From JAGVSR01 sp033765145 (GTDB lineage Bacteria; Pseudomonadota; Alphaproteobacteria; Rhizobiales; Hyphomicrobiaceae): a stretch of 64,000 nucleotides of DNA. The notes beneath the pieces are model-generated. The model searched no databases. It was not told the DNA's origin and was given only the letters and a program-made list of their open reading frames with translations. Both the position numbers and the translations under genes were made by a program. The stretch's first letter is position 1. The number at the start of each line of letters is the position of its first letter. Of this stretch, positions 1 through 8,564 are shown piece by piece. The stretch is from contig JANRIH010000032.1 in NCBI GenBank assembly GCA_033765145.1, positions 280,658 through 344,657 of the forward strand. The letters run 5' to 3'.

Positions 1-390
1 CTCGCCACGAGCCTCAATAACATCAGTGTCGATTACGCCAATCTGCAGCGTCTCGACGACGCCCTCGCAGCCTCCGAGGAAGCCGTCAAAATCAGGAGAG
101 ACCTCTACGACCGCAAACCCGACGTCTACGGGCCAGACCTCGCCACGAGCCTCAGCGTATTGTCTCACGTCTCGGCCATGCAAAGTCGAACGCTTGACGC
201 TGCAAATCAGGCCCACGAGGCGCTGGCAATACTTGCACCCTTCGTCGAGCGATACCCGGCGAGTTTTGGCGGTCTGGCGCGGGTAATTGGCGGAGACATC
301 ATCAAGTACAGTGCCGCGGCCGGCAGAGAGCCCGACATGGCCCTACTGCAGCGCGTCGCGCGCGCGCTTGGCATGCAGCAGGAGCCGTAG
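1..390 (+). CDS. TPR-repeat protein, C-terminal part
   Basis: The reading frame is open from base 1 to the TAG at 388-390, so the gene begins upstream of the window and only about 129 residues are visible. The visible part has the helix-turn-helix spacing of kinesin-light-chain-like tetratricopeptide repeats, with a motif of the form DLATSL..L....A..Q.R..DA that recurs about 42 residues apart (LATSLNNISVDY, then LATSLSVLSHV). TPR proteins are protein-interaction scaffolds. The partner and role cannot be told from this fragment. The family call is fairly safe and the function is unknown. Confidence 0.7.
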   Translation, partial: LATSLNNISVDYANLQRLDDALAASEEAVKIRRDLYDRKPDVYGPDLATSLSVLSHVSAMQSRTLDAANQAHEALAILAPFVERYPASFGGLARVIGGDIIKYSAAAGREPDMALLQRVARALGMQQEP

Positions 391-419
391 CTCATTGCCC
401 TGAGCGGGTTCTCCGCCAC

Positions 420-1691
420 CTACTCCGTCAGCCGGATCGGTTGCGCGACGCCGCGGATACCTTCGGGGACGGGAATGTCGGTGCGCGCGTAATCGGCATT
501 CAGCACCACGTGCGGCGTCGCGAGCAGCATCACGCGACGCGCGACGATGGCGGTATAGGCCGACGTGCCGCCGACCCGCGCGTCGCCGTCGACGACGAGC
601 GAATTGCGCGGCAGGTAGACGGTGCCGACGAAGCGCTGCGCGTTGCGGCTCAGGATCGTGTGCGCGAGTGCCCGGGGCTGCGCGCGCGAGCCGAAAACGA
701 GGATGCCGGCGGTCGGCCCCGCACGCGCGGCGGCAAGCTCGATCGTCGTCGTGGGGTCGAGCGTCATGACGGCGATGTCGGCGAGATGAAGCGTGACGTC
801 GTCGCCCCGGAGCCGCGCAAGGCCGGTGACGAGCAGCGGCCCGCCCGTGATCGTGTAGACGCCGGGATCGAGCGCGACGTCCGCCAGCCCCGCGATCGTG
901 AGCCCGCCGCAATAGACGCCGGGCCGCAATCGGCGGAACCCGGCCGCGACAATCGTGCCATCGTAGTCGCACGCGCCGCCACTGGGTTCCGGCCGGCTCG
1001 CGAGCGGGTCGTCGAACTGTGGACAGTCGAGGACGGGCGATGGGGAGATCTTGTCCGCACCGAGAACGCCGCCGGCGGAGCAGATGTTGTCCGCTTCGAG
1101 CTTCGCGGTCGGGAACACGGAGATGCCCGCCGCCGCGGTCGAATTCGAGAAGATCGAGCAACCGTTGGCCGTCATTCTCGACAGGAGCTGGAGATCTACG
1201 GCGCGGGCTTCGTCGGGTTCGAGCGCCAGGAGGCAGATGTTGGGGCTGCCGACCACGCGCGCAACCGAGCGGACATGCACGGTGTTGGGCAGCAGCACCG
1301 ACATGAGGCCGAACGCGGGCACGACATCGAGGCGCGCTGCGACCGCGACTTCCATCGCGTCGGCATCAAAGTCCGCCGTGATGGTGGGCTCACCGCCCTC
1401 GATGTTTTCGGCGTCCTCCGCGATGTTGAGCTTCGCGATCTGCTCGGCGATGGTCGCGTAGTTTTCCCGGCCGCTCCGCGACAGGCTGACTTCCTTGGCT
1501 GCGGCCAGTGCGGCCGCGTCGACGGCGGCCTGCAAAGACAAGCGAACGTCGACGAGCCGCGTGAGATCGATTGCGCCGCCGATGAGCATCACGAGCGCGG
1601 GGACGACGATCGCGACGATGACGGCGATGCTGCCCGACCGGCTGCGCAGGAATCTGGATCGTGTGTGCGGACTTGGTAAATCGGCAGACAT
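420..1691 (-). CDS. TadG-like membrane-anchored protein with Flp-pilus assembly N-terminus
   Basis: Product of 423 residues. The start at 1691 (MSADLP) is chosen over the longer open frame because it places the single N-terminal membrane segment (SGSIAVIVAIVVPALVMLIG) close to the start, as in TadE/TadG family pseudopilin-like proteins. After it comes the typical D(L/T)..RL.LQ.AVDAAALAAAK helix. The remainder is predicted to be periplasmic or extracellular, beta-rich and Asp/Gly-rich, with several cysteines. Other tad genes (cpaB, cpaF, tadB, tadC, flp) are not nearby, so this is a stand-alone copy and its role in pilus assembly is uncertain. Confidence 0.75.
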   Translation of the reverse strand: MSADLPSPHTRSRFLRSRSGSIAVIVAIVVPALVMLIGGAIDLTRLVDVRLSLQAAVDAAALAAAKEVSLSRSGRENYATIAEQIAKLNIAEDAENIEGGEPTITADFDADAMEVAVAARLDVVPAFGLMSVLLPNTVHVRSVARVVGSPNICLLALEPDEARAVDLQLLSRMTANGCSIFSNSTAAAGISVFPTAKLEADNICSAGGVLGADKISPSPVLDCPQFDDPLASRPEPSGGACDYDGTIVAAGFRRLRPGVYCGGLTIAGLADVALDPGVYTITGGPLLVTGLARLRGDDVTLHLADIAVMTLDPTTTIELAAARAGPTAGILVFGSRAQPRALAHTILSRNAQRFVGTVYLPRNSLVVDGDARVGGTSAYTAIVARRVMLLATPHVVLNADYARTDIPVPEGIRGVAQPIRLTE

Positions 1692-2053
1692 TCGGAACCG
1701 GACGAATAAATGGATCGAAAGCGCAATGATTTCTATAGAGCCGGGGTTAAGAAGCGCTAACGATCCACGTGCGCGGCCGTGGCAAGGACAAGAAATTCCG
1801 TCGCCGCGTGCCGGTTCGGGGCACGACGTTAACGAACAGAGTTCAGAACAGTCGGAGGCTGGTATCGGAAGCCAGTACAGTAAAATGGGCAACGGGCTCC
1901 CGGACGGCGCGGCAGATCCAGTTCGGGAGCCCGCTTCCATGGGGCGCCTGTAATTGGCGGGACAGTGGACAGGACTTGCGACTATGAGGCCGTTGACCCC
2001 ACGTGAGCGCAGGCGTCGATACGGGGCAGTCGGATTGAGATAGGACCCATCGC
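1692..2053. other. intergenic region without recognisable gene
   Basis: About 360 bases lie between the divergent TadG-like and YnfA-like genes. Short open frames cross it, but none has recognisable protein features. It presumably holds both promoters. No clear repeat or terminator was seen. Confidence 0.5.
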
Positions 2054-2392
2054 ATGCCCGCAAGTCTGACCCCCTTCGCCATCTACACGCTGGCAGCTCT
2101 TTGCGAGATCGCGGGCTGCTACGCGCTCTGGGCCTGGACGCGGCTCGGCGCGAGTGTCTGGTGGCTCGCCCCTGGAACTATGGCCCTGCTGGCGTTCGCC
2201 TATCTCCTGACCCTGATCGACACGCCCGCCGCCGGCCGCGCTTATGCGGCCTATGGCGGCGTCTACATCCTGGCCTCCATCGCCTGGATGTGGCTGGCGG
2301 AAGGCGTCCGGCCCGACCGATGGGACGGCCTCGGCGCTACGGTCTGCCTCGTGGGAGCCGCGATCATCCTTCTTGCGCCGCGGGCCGCCTGA
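2054..2392 (+). CDS. ynfA: YnfA/UPF0060 family small membrane protein
   Basis: Product of 112 residues with four hydrophobic segments and the family signature ALCEIAGCYALWAW near residues 15-28. It also has AAYGGVYI and the C-terminal LGATVCLVGAAIIL. Members are about 110 residues long and resemble small multidrug-resistance transporters. Some have been linked to drug or biocide efflux, but the substrate is not settled. A weak ribosome site (TAGGA) lies about ten bases before the ATG. It stands alone, 84 bases ahead of proB. Confidence 0.88.
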   Translation: MPASLTPFAIYTLAALCEIAGCYALWAWTRLGASVWWLAPGTMALLAFAYLLTLIDTPAAGRAYAAYGGVYILASIAWMWLAEGVRPDRWDGLGATVCLVGAAIILLAPRAA

Positions 2393-2476
2393 GGCGTATT
2401 TCCGCCGACATCGAGACTGGCGCGTGGGGTCTATCGATGGCCGCGCACCGCGAAACCATAGCCCATCCGAACCCAA

Positions 2477-3664
2477 ATGACGGACGCCCTGCTAACATCG
2501 GAAGCCACGACCATGGGCGGAGCACGCCCCGAATGGACCGCCGCGCGCCGCATAGTGGTGAAGATCGGCTCCGCACTCCTGGCCGATCGCGCCACCGGCG
2601 CCTTGAAGGCCGACTGGCTCGCCTCCCTCATGGATGATGTCGCCGAACTGAAGCGCGCCGGCAAGGACGTGGTGCTTGTTTCGTCGGGCGCGATCGCGCT
2701 CGGCCGTCATAAGCTCGGATTGCCAAAGGGCGATCTCGAACTCGAGGAGAGCCAGGCCGCCGCCGCCGTCGGGCAGATCAGTCTCGCCGCCGCCTATCAG
2801 TCGCTCGCCGCCAAACATGGACTGACGATCGCGCAGATCCTGCTGACCTTGGGCGACACCGAGCAACGGCGCCGCTATCTCAATGCGCGTCACACGATCG
2901 AGACGCTGCTTCGCTTGAAAGCCGTTCCGGTCGTCAACGAGAACGACACGGTCGCAACCGCCGAGATCAAGTACGGCGACAACGACCGGCTCTCCGCGCG
3001 CGTGGCATCCATGGTCTCGGCCGATCTCCTCGTGCTCCTGTCCGATATCGATGGGCTCTATTCCGCTCCCCCGCACGCTAATCCCGATGCGCGCCACATC
3101 CCCCTCGTCACGGAGATCACGCCCGAGATGGAAGCAGGCGCCGGCGCGCCGGGCACCGAATTGTCGAAGGGCGGAATGCGCACGAAAGTCGAGGCGGCGA
3201 AGATCGCGCTCGGCGCGGGGACGAACATGATCATCACGACGGGCGGCGTCATGAATCCCTTGAGCGCCATCGCATCGGGCGCGCGCGTCACCTGGTTCCT
3301 CGCGAAATCGGACCCCGTGACGGCCAAGAAGCGCTGGATCGCGGGGCAATTGGAGCCGAAGGGCGTGCTTCACATCGACGCCGGTGCCGAGCGCGCCATC
3401 GTCTCGGGCAAGAGCCTCCTTCCAGCCGGCGTCACGCGGCTCGACGGACAGTTCGACCGTGGCGATTGCGTCGTGATCCGCGCCGCCGACGGACGCGAGC
3501 TTGGCCGCGGTCTCGTCGCATACCAGCGCGCGGACGCCGAAAAGATCATCGGCAAGAAGAGCACCGACATCGACGCCGTGCTCGGGTTCAACGGCGGCGA
3601 CGAACTCGTCCATCGCGACGACATGGCCCTCGCAGCCGCACTGTCGAAGGGGAAAGAGGCATGA
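2477..3664 (+). CDS. proB: glutamate 5-kinase
   Basis: Catalyses ATP-dependent phosphorylation of L-glutamate, the first step of proline synthesis, in the cytoplasm. The amino-acid kinase domain begins with RRIVVKIGSALLAD near residues 24-37. It continues with VLVSSGAIALG, VPVVNENDTVA and LLSDIDGLYSAPP, all hallmark sites for ATP and glutamate. A C-terminal PUA domain (about residues 290-370) completes a normal-length enzyme. An internal ATG at 2513 is an equally plausible start. The TGA overlaps the ATG of proA, so the two genes are translationally coupled. Confidence 0.96.
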   Translation: MTDALLTSEATTMGGARPEWTAARRIVVKIGSALLADRATGALKADWLASLMDDVAELKRAGKDVVLVSSGAIALGRHKLGLPKGDLELEESQAAAAVGQISLAAAYQSLAAKHGLTIAQILLTLGDTEQRRRYLNARHTIETLLRLKAVPVVNENDTVATAEIKYGDNDRLSARVASMVSADLLVLLSDIDGLYSAPPHANPDARHIPLVTEITPEMEAGAGAPGTELSKGGMRTKVEAAKIALGAGTNMIITTGGVMNPLSAIASGARVTWFLAKSDPVTAKKRWIAGQLEPKGVLHIDAGAERAIVSGKSLLPAGVTRLDGQFDRGDCVVIRAADGRELGRGLVAYQRADAEKIIGKKSTDIDAVLGFNGGDELVHRDDMALAAALSKGKEA

Positions 3665-4947
3665 ACCGCCCCGAGAAGATCGCCGAGGACCTCGACGCCC
3701 GCATGTCGGCCATGGGCCGTGCCGCACGCGAGGCGGCCCAGACGCTCGCGACAGCGTCGACGGATGCCAAGAACCGCGCTCTCGCGGCGGCGGCAGCGGC
3801 CCTGCGCACCGCAACGGCCAAGATCCTCGCCGCCAATGCCGAGGACGTGGCGGCGGCCGAGGCGAGTGGAACGACGGCCGCCTACATCGACCGCCTGAAG
3901 CTCACGCACGCGCGGATCGACGCCATCGCGCAAGGCCTCGACGAGATCGCGGCCCTCCCCGATCCTGTCGGTGGCGTGCTCGCCCGATGGACGCGACCGA
4001 ATGGTCTCAGCTTCGAGCGCGTCCGGGTCCCGATCGGCGTCATTGGCATTATCTACGAGAGCCGTCCGAACGTCACCGCGGATGCGGGCGGCCTCTGCTT
4101 GAAGTCCGGCAACGCCGCAATCCTGCGCACGGGGTCCGACGCCATCCGCTCGGCGACGGCCATTCACGCTTGCCTCGCTGAGGGACTGCGCGACGCCGGC
4201 CTGCCCGAAGCCGCGATCTCGCTCGTGGAGACGACGGACCGTGCCGCCGTGGGATTGATGCTGAGGGGGCTCGGCGGCGCGATCAACGTCATCGTCCCGC
4301 GCGGCGGCAAGAGCCTCGTCGAGCGGGTGCAGAACGAGGCGCGCGTGCCCGTCTTCGCGCACCTCGAGGGCATCTGCCACACCTACGTGGACAAGGCCGC
4401 TGATCTCGAAATGGCGAAGCGCGTCCTCGTCAATGCCAAGATGCGGCGCACCGGCGTTTGCGGCGCGACTGAGTGCCTGCTCGTCGACCGGGCCGCACCC
4501 GACGGCACGCTCGCCGCCCTCGTCGACGCGCTGATCGCGGCCGGCTGCGAGGTCAGGGGCGATGCGCCGAGCGTCGCGGCCGACACGCGCGTGAAGCCCG
4601 CGACGGAGAGCGATTACGGCCGCGAGTTCCTCGACAGCATCATCGCCGTCAAGGTCGTCGACGGCGTTCGGGGCGCCATTGCACACATCGCGCGCTATGG
4701 CTCGCAGCACACCGACGCCATCATCACCGAGGATGCTGCCGCGGCCGAGCGCTTCCTCGCCGAAGTCGACAGCGCCATCGTGCTGTGGAACGCTTCGACA
4801 CAGTTTGCCGATGGCGGCGAATTCGGCTTCGGCGCCGAGATCGGCATCGCGACCGGCAAGCTCCACGCCCGCGGCCCCGTCGGCGTCGAGCAGCTAACGA
4901 GTTTCAAGTACGTCGTGCGCGGGACCGGGCAGACGCGGCCGGGGTGA
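3661..4947 (+). CDS. proA: gamma-glutamyl phosphate reductase
   Basis: NADPH-dependent reduction of gamma-glutamyl phosphate to glutamate semialdehyde, the second step of proline synthesis. The 428-residue protein is an aldehyde-dehydrogenase-fold enzyme with IGVIGIIYESRPNVT, the catalytic-cysteine region RRTGVCGATECLL, and the terminal EIGIATGKLHARGPVGVEQL motif of ProA. The ATG at 3661 is chosen because it overlaps the proB stop (ATGA). A longer upstream frame only reads through proB. The next gene is convergent, so proBA is a two-gene operon. Confidence 0.96.
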   Translation: MNRPEKIAEDLDARMSAMGRAAREAAQTLATASTDAKNRALAAAAAALRTATAKILAANAEDVAAAEASGTTAAYIDRLKLTHARIDAIAQGLDEIAALPDPVGGVLARWTRPNGLSFERVRVPIGVIGIIYESRPNVTADAGGLCLKSGNAAILRTGSDAIRSATAIHACLAEGLRDAGLPEAAISLVETTDRAAVGLMLRGLGGAINVIVPRGGKSLVERVQNEARVPVFAHLEGICHTYVDKAADLEMAKRVLVNAKMRRTGVCGATECLLVDRAAPDGTLAALVDALIAAGCEVRGDAPSVAADTRVKPATESDYGREFLDSIIAVKVVDGVRGAIAHIARYGSQHTDAIITEDAAAAERFLAEVDSAIVLWNASTQFADGGEFGFGAEIGIATGKLHARGPVGVEQLTSFKYVVRGTGQTRPG

Positions 4948-5027
4948 CGGCGCGCCGCGCGGACGCATCCGCGCCACTTGATCGATATCGGGCGGGTCTG
5001 TCTTGCACGGCGACGTTGCGCGATCAC

Positions 5028-5648
5028 CTAACGCTCGATCACGCAGCAGCCCTGGTGGAAGGTTTCGATCGAGTTGAACAGCACTTCGAAGGCGTACTCG
5101 TAATCCGACATGCCGTCGGTGCACCAGGTCTGCCGAGAGACGGTCGCGCGGTAGGATTTTCCGGCGCCGTCGGTCAGCTGATAGAGCAGTGGAAAAAGCC
5201 GCGCGGCTGCAGGCTGTACGGCCTTGGTCGTGAGTACCGTCTCGGATTCGGGGTCGGTATATTTCCCGCCCTTGGACGAGAGCGTCACGCCCCAGAAAGG
5301 TTCGGTGCCCGAGCACGCGAACGTCGCGTCCTTGAGATCGGCCATCTCCGCACTTTCGAGAAACGTGCTGTTGACCCAGCCCTTCGTGCCGCCGAACGAC
5401 ACTTCGTACCAGCGCTGTTCGCCGACTGCGATCGCCCGTCCGGTTCCGAGGACGTTGCCTGAGCCCGCTGGAATGCGTCCGAGTTCTTTCAATTCCGAAA
5501 CGGGCCTGCCCTCGCCCGGCTCTTCCCGGATCACGAGCGCGTCGCCGGGTTGGACCCCGATGACCGTGTAGGTCTCGAAGGCCCGCGCGGATGCCGCGGA
5601 TGCGAGGGAGACAACAAGTGCGATGAGAAGCGTCGCGCGGGGTCGCAT
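5028..5648 (-). CDS. secreted SH3-like domain protein
   Basis: Product of 206 residues. The start at 5648 gives a clean signal peptide (MRPRATLLIALVVSLASAASA) with a predicted cut near residue 22. An SH3-like beta domain follows (about residues 25-95, with LVIREEPG and RWYEVSFGGTKGWVNSTFL). A second domain opens with CSGTEPFWGVTLS and has C-terminal cysteines (QTWCTDGMSDY, QGCCVIE). This two-part layout is found in periplasmic proteins of unknown function in alphaproteobacteria. The gene lies 87 bases downstream of the exporter fusion-protein gene and may share its transcript. The exact role is unknown. Confidence 0.75.
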   Translation of the reverse strand: MRPRATLLIALVVSLASAASARAFETYTVIGVQPGDALVIREEPGEGRPVSELKELGRIPAGSGNVLGTGRAIAVGEQRWYEVSFGGTKGWVNSTFLESAEMADLKDATFACSGTEPFWGVTLSSKGGKYTDPESETVLTTKAVQPAAARLFPLLYQLTDGAGKSYRATVSRQTWCTDGMSDYEYAFEVLFNSIETFHQGCCVIER

Positions 5649-5735
5649 TCGGGAACTCTCGTGGTGCCGAACGAAGACGATGGAGCGTCGGAACGGCAAC
5701 GGCTGGGCGATGATCGTCACCGCCCAGCCACGATG

Positions 5736-6758
5736 TCACTTCCGGAAGTAGGCGTCCACCCGCATGCCGGGCAGTAGTGGCACTTCGCCGGTGAGATCGA
5801 CCGTCACCTCGCGAACTTCGACGTCGTTCGGACGGCGCGGTCCGCGCGGACCGATCTTCGGCGCGGCGAGGGTCGGCGCGAGGCTCGTCACCGTACCCTC
5901 GAACTCCTGGCCCGGGAACGAGAGCGACTTGACGAACGCCTTCTGCCCGACAGTGATCTTCGAGACGTCGCCTTCGTCGACCTCGGCCTTGACGCGGACA
6001 GCACTCATGTCGCCCATGACGACAAGCGGCGCCTCCGGTGATGGCGAGACGATCTCGCCCGATTTCGCGTTGACTTGCAGCACGCGACCGGCTTCCGACG
6101 CGCGGATGCGCGTCTTGTCGAGCAGCGCTTCGGCCATGCGCACCTCGGTCCGTGCGGCGCTGACCGCACTTTCTGCGCGCGACGGCGCCGGGAGGTTGGC
6201 CTTGGTCTGAGCCTTCACATAGGCGAGGCGCTCACGCTCCAGCCGCTCGTTGGCTTCGGAAAGGCGCTTCCGCGCGTCGGCCACGTTCTGCGCCGTGCCG
6301 TTGCCGGCGCGTTTGCCCGCGAGTGCATAGTCGAGTTCGATCCGGGCGCCTGTCACCGCGCGCTCGGCGGAATAGATGGCGTCCTCCGCCTTGCGGACGT
6401 CCTCGCGGCCAGTGGCGAAAGCCTTCTCGCGTTCTTCACGCAGCGCCTCGGCCTCGGTTTCCGCCGACGTCAGGCGCGCGCGCGCTTCCGCGTCGTCGAG
6501 TTCGACCAGAAGCTCGCCCTCCTCGACCTGCTCATCGACCTTCACGTGCACTTTGGTCACGCGGCCGAGGATCGCCGTGCCGATCCGGAACTCGCCCGAT
6601 TTTGGTTCCACCCGCCCCGGCGCGGCGGCGATCCAGGCTTGCTCCTTGGCTTCGGGCGCCGTCGTCTCGTAGGCCTGTCCTGAAAATTCCCTCCATGCGA
6701 GGTACCCGCCGAGCCCGGCCATGCCGACCAGTGCGATCATTCCCAACTGCTTCATCAT
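5736..6758 (-). CDS. devB: HlyD-family membrane fusion protein of a DevABC-type exporter
   Basis: Product of 340 residues, anchored by one N-terminal membrane helix (LGMIALVGMAGLGGYLAW). A lipoyl-like half (GRVEPKSGEFRIGTAILGRV) and a long coiled-coil hairpin (about residues 75-205, rich in E/A/R) follow, then the second lipoyl half with GEIVSPSPEAPLVVMGD. Such adaptors bridge an inner-membrane ABC exporter to an outer-membrane channel. The gene lies 56 bases downstream of the ATPase gene, consistent with one operon. Its size and neighbours match the DevB subgroup of the DevBCA exporters, which are best known for glycolipid export in cyanobacteria. The substrate here is unknown. Confidence 0.85.
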   Translation of the reverse strand: MMKQLGMIALVGMAGLGGYLAWREFSGQAYETTAPEAKEQAWIAAAPGRVEPKSGEFRIGTAILGRVTKVHVKVDEQVEEGELLVELDDAEARARLTSAETEAEALREEREKAFATGREDVRKAEDAIYSAERAVTGARIELDYALAGKRAGNGTAQNVADARKRLSEANERLERERLAYVKAQTKANLPAPSRAESAVSAARTEVRMAEALLDKTRIRASEAGRVLQVNAKSGEIVSPSPEAPLVVMGDMSAVRVKAEVDEGDVSKITVGQKAFVKSLSFPGQEFEGTVTSLAPTLAAPKIGPRGPRRPNDVEVREVTVDLTGEVPLLPGMRVDAYFRK

Positions 6759-6814
6759 GGCTGTGGCTCTCGTCCCCGTGGAATGCGGAAGTGTTGTGAC
6801 TGCGAAACGGTCGA

Positions 6815-7561
6815 TCAGGCGGCGTGGGCGAAGGCGTCGTCGCGGGACACCTTAGCCTTCGGGCGCTCGTCTGCAACAATCCGGCCGTCTTCGATGCGGA
6901 TGATTCGGTCGGCATAGCTAAGTGTGCGGTGGTCGTGGGTGACGGCCAGGACCGAGCGGCTCGGATCCTGCGCGACGCTCGCCAGGAGTTCCATGACCGC
7001 CTTGCCGTTCTCGCTGTCGAGGGCCGCCGTCGGCTCGTCCGCCAGAACGACGGCCGGCTTGCCGGCGAGCGACCGGGCGATTGCGACGCGCTGCTTCTCG
7101 CCACCCGAGAGCTTCGAGGGATAGGTGTTGATGCGGTGGCCGAGGCCGACCGACTTCAGCGCTTCGGTCGCGGCTGCAACCGGATCGGCGACCTTGCAGC
7201 CGCGGACGTCCATGGCCATCAGCACGTTCTCGAGCGCGGTCAACGTCGGGAAGAGGTTGTAGCCCTGGAATACGAAGCCAATGTTGCGGCGGCGGATGTC
7301 AGCGAGCCCTTCGGCCGACTGGCCGACGGCCTCTTCGCCGTTGATCGTCAGCTGTCCGCCCGATGCGGTGAGGATGCAACCCAGGATCGAGAGCAGCGTC
7401 GTCTTGCCCGAGCCCGAGGGCCCCATGAGGAGGGTCAGTTCGCCGGGGCGGAGGTCGAGGTCGACGCCCTTGAGGATGTTGAGGTCGCCGGCCCCGGTCT
7501 TGATGGTCTTGGTGATGTTGCGGGCGGTGACGATCGGCTGACGGTCGGCTGCGGTGGTCAT
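6815..7561 (-). CDS. devA: ABC exporter ATP-binding protein, DevA type
   Basis: Product of 248 residues. The start at 7561 (MTTAADRQ) is preferred because 28 upstream residues in the longer frame have no ABC homology. It has Walker A (GPSGSGKTTLLS), the Q-loop region (FVFQGYNLFPTLTALEN), the signature LSGGEKQRVAIARSLA, Walker B (AVVLADEPTAALD) and the switch histidine in VTHDHR. It powers export by the permease encoded at 8565-9758. It belongs to the LolD/MacB/DevA group of exporter ATPases. Confidence 0.92.
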   Translation of the reverse strand: MTTAADRQPIVTARNITKTIKTGAGDLNILKGVDLDLRPGELTLLMGPSGSGKTTLLSILGCILTASGGQLTINGEEAVGQSAEGLADIRRRNIGFVFQGYNLFPTLTALENVLMAMDVRGCKVADPVAAATEALKSVGLGHRINTYPSKLSGGEKQRVAIARSLAGKPAVVLADEPTAALDSENGKAVMELLASVAQDPSRSVLAVTHDHRTLSYADRIIRIEDGRIVADERPKAKVSRDDAFAHAA

Positions 7562-7678
7562 GGCTCTCTCCCTGAGGTGCCGGTTGGTGTCTGATGAAGG
7601 GAGATTGCCGGATCGGAGCCAGCGCCGCTGTTCCGCGGGGGACATGGAATTGAAGTCGCGAAAAATCGTGACGCGAGT

Positions 7679-8404
7679 TCAGTCTGGATCGGTTTCGTGC
7701 ACGCGGATCGCGGCGTCCAGCGCGGCCAGATCGGCGTCGGGCCTGAGCCCCCGAAAGACCGCCAGCCGTCCGACCAGCCGTTTGAGGTGCCCGAAGTCCG
7801 CGATGACGGCATAGGCTGCGCGGCCCGCGTAGTCGTCAACTGCGACGAGCGGTGCATCGGCCCCTGGGAATTCGCGCAGAACCTTGAGCGCCGATGCAAC
7901 CCGGAACCGCCCGTCAACGAGCACGAGATCGGGCTGGAACGGTTGCCCATGGAGGTCCGCGGGGATGTCGGAATACCGCCGGAACATGTCCCGCCGCCGT
8001 TCGGTCAGTCCCGATCCGATCGGACGGCCCCATTTGCCGGTGAGACCGATGTCGACGTGCCGGTACATCTGTTTGGCTGGATCGTAGAAACCTGCCTCAC
8101 GGATTTTCCGTTCGACATTCCGAAGAAACAAGCGATCGGACTCGACCGAGATGAACCGGACGCCAGAGGCCGCGGCCAGGACCGTCGATCCACCAGTTCC
8201 ATATTCGAGATAGCTGCCGGACGTCTCGAGCGCGCTGCGGAACCAGGCCGTCGTTTCGGCGCTCTCGAAGTGCGGTTCGGTCGGCACCGCGAATCCGACG
8301 AGGCGCTGGCGCGCGAGGAACCCGAGCGACGACGACAGCTTCAGGAGGCGGGGCTCGGGCGGCACGATGGCTCCGTTGGATGTTGCAAGCCGGGTCGTAG
8401 GCAT
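7679..8404 (-). CDS. putative class I methyltransferase-fold protein
   Basis: Product of 241 residues. YLEYGTGGSTVLAAASG (about residues 87-103) looks like a SAM-binding motif I, followed by FISVESD at strand 2 and PDLVLVDGRFRVASAL at strand 4-5. This is the order expected for a Rossmann-type methyltransferase, but no catalytic motif is recognised. It lies between the permease and ATPase genes of the DevABC-type exporter, all on the same strand, with gaps of 160 and 117 bases. It could modify the exported substrate, but this is inference from position only. Confidence 0.6.
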   Translation of the reverse strand: MPTTRLATSNGAIVPPEPRLLKLSSSLGFLARQRLVGFAVPTEPHFESAETTAWFRSALETSGSYLEYGTGGSTVLAAASGVRFISVESDRLFLRNVERKIREAGFYDPAKQMYRHVDIGLTGKWGRPIGSGLTERRRDMFRRYSDIPADLHGQPFQPDLVLVDGRFRVASALKVLREFPGADAPLVAVDDYAGRAAYAVIADFGHLKRLVGRLAVFRGLRPDADLAALDAAIRVHETDPD

Positions 8405-8564
8405 CTGGCATCAGGCATCAGCCGGCAAGCCTCGTGCGACGTGCACGGCGGCGCCGCACCTTCGATGAAGTTCCTCTCCCCATCGTCTGCTCGTCGAAAG
8501 GGTGAGACAGGGTGAGTGGTGGCCACTTGCTCGATCGGTGTCCGCGCGACGGCCGACGGTCTTC

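Noticed and set aside
441..1679. 412-codon plus-strand frame opposite the TadG-like gene
   Set aside because: Arg/Asp-rich shadow. The minus-strand frame has the membrane anchor and TadG-type helix.
8400..8421. Short GGCATC(T/A) tandem repeats before the methyltransferase-like gene
   Set aside because: Only about three 7-8 base units, so they may be slippage; too little to call a regulatory site.
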